This document shows, piece after piece, positions 60,111-64,000 of a stretch of 64,000 bases of DNA. The stretch is taken from contig JAPTYO010000003.1 of NCBI GenBank assembly GCA_036873135.1, positions 23,274,001 to 23,338,000 on the forward strand, written 5' to 3'. Below the pieces are notes generated by a model. That model made no database searches, had not been told where the DNA came from, and worked only from the letters and a program-made list of their open reading frames with translations. Position 1 is the first letter of the stretch. Every line of letters starts with the position of its first letter. This DNA comes from Clarkia xantiana subsp. parviflora (lineage: Eukaryota > Streptophyta > Magnoliopsida > Myrtales > Onagraceae). A program made the position numbers and the translations under genes.

Positions 60111-60594
60111 CATATTACATGGTTGCTCATTTGACAACAGTCAGATATAGCTTTATGATAAAAAATCAAAAGTTGAGGTAATTAAAATTTAAAACTACCC
60201 AAATTTTCGGTTGTTAAATGACCAAAGTTCACGTAACATTTTGTTTCTTCATCTACACGTAATTCAGTCAGTTGACACGAAAAAAAGTTATGTGAGCAGC
60301 GCATGCATGACAACGTTTTCCGTCCTATTTTAATAGAGGTAACTTCTTAATCTAAAATTGCAAGTTGAGGCAGCAAAAAATTCAACCATTATAGTTCAGG
60401 TAGCTATATACAAAACTGCCAAAATTCATGTAATGATTTTACTGTTATACGATATGGAGTTTATATATATATCAGTTTTGATTGATTTCGTACTTTTGTT
60501 AATTAGTTTTATGTTGATTAATTATGTTAGTATTTGTAGGGTTTCGAAATACAGGAAACATATCCCATTCCCATGCCACAGTTAATCTTAATAG
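60111..60594. other. Spacer between SINE and copia element
   Basis: AT-rich, with no recognisable gene. Confidence 0.5.
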
Positions 60595-60856
60595 TGTTAT
60601 GAATTATGATCACAAACTAACTGTTGAAGTAAGAAACATTAAGGATCAGTTTTCATCTTCCTTAGACTAGAAGGACTATTCTGTTATTAATAAGAGCTGG
60701 TTAGTTAGAAGTCGGTGGAAGATATTCTTCATACTTAAGCTCTCTGTAATAAAACATTTGTATGAGATTAGAAGAATAACAAAAGATTGATTCTCTCTAC
60801 CCATCCTCTAATCTCCATATCTTGATTCTTGATTGAGCTGATTGAGCTTTTCCACA
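60595..60856 (+). repeat. 5' LTR of the right-hand copia element
   Basis: 262 bp. It abuts the primer site at 60857. It contains repeated TTCATAC/TTCTTC and GATTGA words near its end. Confidence 0.85.
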
Positions 60857-61042
60857 TGGTATCAGAGCCACGTTACATTTCCGGCGAGCTTCCGACGAGC
60901 AGCAAGTTTTCAGCAAGCTTTTGAGCGACATTTGCAGGTCTGACGGGGAAGTCTGTTCTGACAGAGCGGTACCGTCGCTGCAAAATTGATTCAGTTCATT
61001 CAAACCTTGAATTACTGGTTTGGATCAATTCTGTGATTTGAA

Positions 61043-64000
61043 ATGAATCAATCACCGAATCCTCGTGCACCAGGAGTTCCACTGCAAGCTTGGCCTCCAC
61101 TTCGCAACAACAATTCGATGGATAATCTGGAACCTTTGTCTCCAGAAGATCGTTTATATCTTCATCCGTCAGATGCTCCTGGAGTCTCTCTGATCGATTT
61201 CCGCCTCACAGGAAGCAACAATTATCAAGTCTGGGTAAGATCGATTTCAGAGGCACTTATGATCAAAAACAAACTATGCTTTGTAGATGGATCGTTGACT
61301 AGGGAATCATTGCCTGAAAATCAAAGATTCCGTTGGGATAGGTGTAATGCTATAGTAAAGGGATGGTTAACTAGTTCTGTTGCCAAGAATCTGACACATG
61401 GATTGATATATAGCCCTACTGCTGTTGCTGTATGGAATGAACTTCGTGAACGTTTCAGTAAGATTGATGGGACTAGGATCTATCATCTAACTCGAGATGT
61501 TTATCATGTCAAACAAGGTTCTATGAGCATTGATGATTACTATGTTAAAATGAAAATGTTGTGGGATGAATTGGCTGCAGTAGAAGACAATTGTCTGTGT
61601 GATACCTGTGTTGCTTCACCTAGAGTGATTGCAAATCGTGATAAAACAAAGTTGATTCAGTTTTTGATTGGATTGAATGACACCTATGGAAACATAAGAA
61701 CAAATTTATTGATGATGCATCCTCTTCCGAGTTTGAATTTTGCTTATTCAGTCCTCATCCAAGAGGAGAGTCAGAGATTGGTGGTTGGTTCGATCTCAGA
61801 TGGATTGGAAGAGACACCTTCAGTTTATTATGCAGCTACAGACACTGAGGTTGTATTAGGGAATGCTGTTCATATGAATCAAATTCAGAGGAGCAACAAT
61901 CAGTATAGGCAGCAAAGGAATAATAATCAATATCAAGAAAAAAGCAGTGATGGCCCTCAGTCAACTAAGGGAATTATTTGTCCTTTCTGTAAGAAAAGGG
62001 GTCATTCCGAGGAGAATTGCTGGAAGAAATGGGGTGTTCCAGACCATGTTAAGAAAAGATGGGCTAATGCTAATAGTGTTCAATTTAGTGATGGAGTTTC
62101 AAGCTATGGAGCAGCTTCTTCGAACAGTTTGGGAGGAAATACTGCTGCTACTGCTATAGATACTTTTCCAGGAGCTACTACTTTGGCAAGTTCCCATGCT
62201 CAGCTGCCAGTATACACACATGAGCAAATGAGCAACATGGTTCGTTACTTCACTCAACAACAGCAGCAGATCACCCTACCTCCATCAAAACCAGATCATA
62301 ACGTGCAAGCCAACATGGCAGGTATGATTTTTTGTGGTTCTACAACTGATGCACCATCAGATATGTGGATCATAGATAGCGGGGCTACTCATCATATGAC
62401 CTGTCAGAAGAACTGGTTACAAGATTTTAGGCCAAATCAGTCCTCAAACAGAGTAGTGCATTTACCAAACGGGAAGATGTCTCCAGTTACTCATGTTGGA
62501 AGATGTGCCCTTGATTCTTTCATAACTCTAAAGACAGTTTTATATGCTCCGGAATTTCGTTTTAACTTGATCTCAGTTTCTCAACTCATCAAGGATCATG
62601 GTTTTCTAGTTACTTTCCATCCTGATTTTGTTCAATTTCAGGACCCCTCAAATGGGATGATAATGGGGATTGGCATACTGTATGAAGGTCTCTACATTTT
62701 CAAGCAGAAAAGGCAGGCAGCAGCATTGAAGTGCAAAGTGAAGGAAGGCAAGATTACTAATGATGACTTGGTGTTATGGCACAAACGACTGGGACATTTA
62801 TCTGCTCAGAGTTTAGGAAATTTTTTTGTTTTTGATTCAGCAGCTGAGAAATGTGTGAAGGACTGTGTTATCTGTCCTCTCGCAAAACAATCTCGTTTAC
62901 CTTTCTCTCCAAGTACAACTCACACAGTCAAGCCTTTTGACTTGATTCATTTAGATGTTTGGGGACCATACAAAGTTAGTACAATAAATGGTTTCAGATA
63001 TTTCTTGACAGTAGTTGATGACTATAGCAGGGCTACTTGGATTTATTTGCTTAAAAGCAAGGATGAAGTTGTGATTCATATAAAGCTTTTCTTGGCTATG
63101 GTAAGAAATCAGTATGCTTCTGGAGTGAAATGTTTTCGCAGTGATAATGGCAGTGAATTTTGTAACTCTCTTTGCAAAGAATTGTTTGATCGTTTGGGGA
63201 TTCTTCATCAAACAAGCTGCATTAGGACACCTCAGCAGAATGGTTTAGTGGAAAGGAAGCATCGTCACCTCTTGGAAGTCACAAGAGCTATGAAATTCCA
63301 GGCATCCATTCCAGACAAGTACTGGGGATACTGCATTTTAGCAGCATGCTACATCATCAATTTGATGCCATCTTCTGTTTTGAATGGAGAGATACCCTTT
63401 GAGAAGCTGACAGGACAAAAGGCAAACTATTCTCACCTCAAAGTTCTTGGTTGTTTATGTTTTGCAGTTGATGTCAATGCAGCAGATAAGCTTAAGCCAA
63501 GGTCCATTCCAGCTGTATTCTTGGGTTATTCCCTTACTCAAAAGGGTTATAAACTCATGAATCTGGCCACTGGTGTATTCTTTGTAAGCAGGGATGTGAT
63601 TTTTCGAGAAGATGTTTATCCTTTTCTTCTTAAAGGAGAGAAGGATTTCAGAGTTTTTCCTTCTACTGGATCAGACAGATTCTTATTTTCAGAAGATTCT
63701 GTGCAAACACCAATTCAGCCTTCTGAAGTTCAAATTACTGAATCTGTTCCTCAAGATGTGTTTAATGAAGAGACTTTGGAAGAGCATCATGATGACATGA
63801 TAGATGTTCCCTTGGAAGACATGTTACTTGCTAATCAGATGCCTCATCCACCCCAACCTGCTGTTCTTAGAAGATCCAGCCGAGTCACTTCTTTACCAAC
63901 AAGATTGCAAAGAGATTACATACTCTCTTGCAAAGTCATGAACTATTCCAAAATCAGTGACCCTTACATGTGTTTCTTAGGGGCACTTGAGAAAATCAGG
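61043..64000 (+). CDS. Copia gag-pol polyprotein, partial at window end
   Basis: The frame is open for 986 codons with no stop, from ATG 61043 to the last base. Gag has a UBN2-type fold (about residues 50-230) with a CCHC knuckle CPFCKKRGHSEENC (about 313-326). The protease active site is D445-S-G in IIDSGATHHM. The pre-integrase zinc region includes WHKRLGHL...CVICPLAKQ. The integrase carries D638 (HLDVWGPY), then the second Asp in RSDNGSEF, and Glu in NGLVERKH. The linker before reverse transcriptase ends at the edge. A single unbroken frame suggests a recently active copy. Confidence 0.9.
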   Translation, partial: MNQSPNPRAPGVPLQAWPPLRNNNSMDNLEPLSPEDRLYLHPSDAPGVSLIDFRLTGSNNYQVWVRSISEALMIKNKLCFVDGSLTRESLPENQRFRWDRCNAIVKGWLTSSVAKNLTHGLIYSPTAVAVWNELRERFSKIDGTRIYHLTRDVYHVKQGSMSIDDYYVKMKMLWDELAAVEDNCLCDTCVASPRVIANRDKTKLIQFLIGLNDTYGNIRTNLLMMHPLPSLNFAYSVLIQEESQRLVVGSISDGLEETPSVYYAATDTEVVLGNAVHMNQIQRSNNQYRQQRNNNQYQEKSSDGPQSTKGIICPFCKKRGHSEENCWKKWGVPDHVKKRWANANSVQFSDGVSSYGAASSNSLGGNTAATAIDTFPGATTLASSHAQLPVYTHEQMSNMVRYFTQQQQQITLPPSKPDHNVQANMAGMIFCGSTTDAPSDMWIIDSGATHHMTCQKNWLQDFRPNQSSNRVVHLPNGKMSPVTHVGRCALDSFITLKTVLYAPEFRFNLISVSQLIKDHGFLVTFHPDFVQFQDPSNGMIMGIGILYEGLYIFKQKRQAAALKCKVKEGKITNDDLVLWHKRLGHLSAQSLGNFFVFDSAAEKCVKDCVICPLAKQSRLPFSPSTTHTVKPFDLIHLDVWGPYKVSTINGFRYFLTVVDDYSRATWIYLLKSKDEVVIHIKLFLAMVRNQYASGVKCFRSDNGSEFCNSLCKELFDRLGILHQTSCIRTPQQNGLVERKHRHLLEVTRAMKFQASIPDKYWGYCILAACYIINLMPSSVLNGEIPFEKLTGQKANYSHLKVLGCLCFAVDVNAADKLKPRSIPAVFLGYSLTQKGYKLMNLATGVFFVSRDVIFREDVYPFLLKGEKDFRVFPSTGSDRFLFSEDSVQTPIQPSEVQITESVPQDVFNEETLEEHHDDMIDVPLEDMLLANQMPHPPQPAVLRRSSRVTSLPTRLQRDYILSCKVMNYSKISDPYMCFLGALEKIR

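Larger units (their letters stand above)
60595..64000 (+). mobile_element. Copia element, 5' half, running off the window
   Basis: 5' LTR at 60595-60856 (TGTTATGAAT to CCACA), a perfect primer site TGGTATCAGAGCC at 60857-60869, and a gag-pol frame. The 3' part lies beyond the window, so LTR divergence cannot be judged. Confidence 0.9.

Noticed and set aside
61947..63800. Short frames in other phases within 61947-63800
   Set aside because: They overlap the open copia gag-pol frame and carry no domain.

Overview
This window is nuclear DNA of a flowering plant, most likely a eudicot. The evidence is short GT-AG introns, a plant terpene synthase, a DUF789 gene, a plant mobile domain (PMD) gene, Ty1/copia LTR retrotransposons primed by initiator-Met tRNA, hAT, Mutator-like and Helitron-type DNA elements, and an AT-rich background. 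I could not fix the species. Five host genes can be read exon by exon: a DUF789 protein (+, 5689-7658, 316 aa), a terpene synthase (+, 22011-24385, 611 aa), an ELMO-domain protein (-, 30504-38860, 235 aa), 40S ribosomal protein S29 (+, 53195-54396, 56 aa) and a TOM2A/tetraspanin-like membrane protein (-, 54647-58673, about 216 aa). All five have open frames across every junction.

The rest is mostly mobile DNA. From the left: a decayed copia element with perfect ends (161-4343); a series of hAT-type miniature elements with 8-bp target duplications (9174-9621, 10931-12205 with another nested inside, 40040-40727, 51794-52467, 52557-52953, 58732-59321); an 8.8-kb Mutator-like element (12707-21541) carrying a transposase gene and a convergent PMD gene; a gag-protease copia derivative (25400-28085); a 6.1-kb LTR element with apparently identical LTRs inside an ELMO intron (32399-38522); a copia fragment (about 41300-45861) interrupted by a 1.25-kb terminal-repeat element with an auxilin-like fragment (41591-42842); a Helitron-like composite (46157-51411); a tRNA-derived SINE (59884-60110); and the 5' half of a copia element whose gag-pol frame is open to the window edge (60595-64000).

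The most interesting structure is in the Mutator-like element. It has a perfect 9-bp target duplication, but its last 1 kb is inverted relative to the rest. A small derivative of the same element had inserted in intron 1 of the PMD gene. Recombination between terminal inverted repeats then flipped the segment, so PMD exon 1 now lies on the + strand (20945-21073) while exons 2-5 remain on the - strand (19382-17202). Inverted 9-bp flanks and left-type versus right-type repeat variants both support this. The transposase is full length except for one nonsense codon. The element ends 460 bp upstream of the terpene synthase start codon.

Two other patterns stand out. Two separate LTR elements carry arrays of short hairpins with changing stems and a constant purine-rich loop. 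Several recent insertions also sit at sensitive places in host genes: an LTR element 40 bp from an ELMO splice donor, and a hAT element 58 bp upstream of the tetraspanin start codon.
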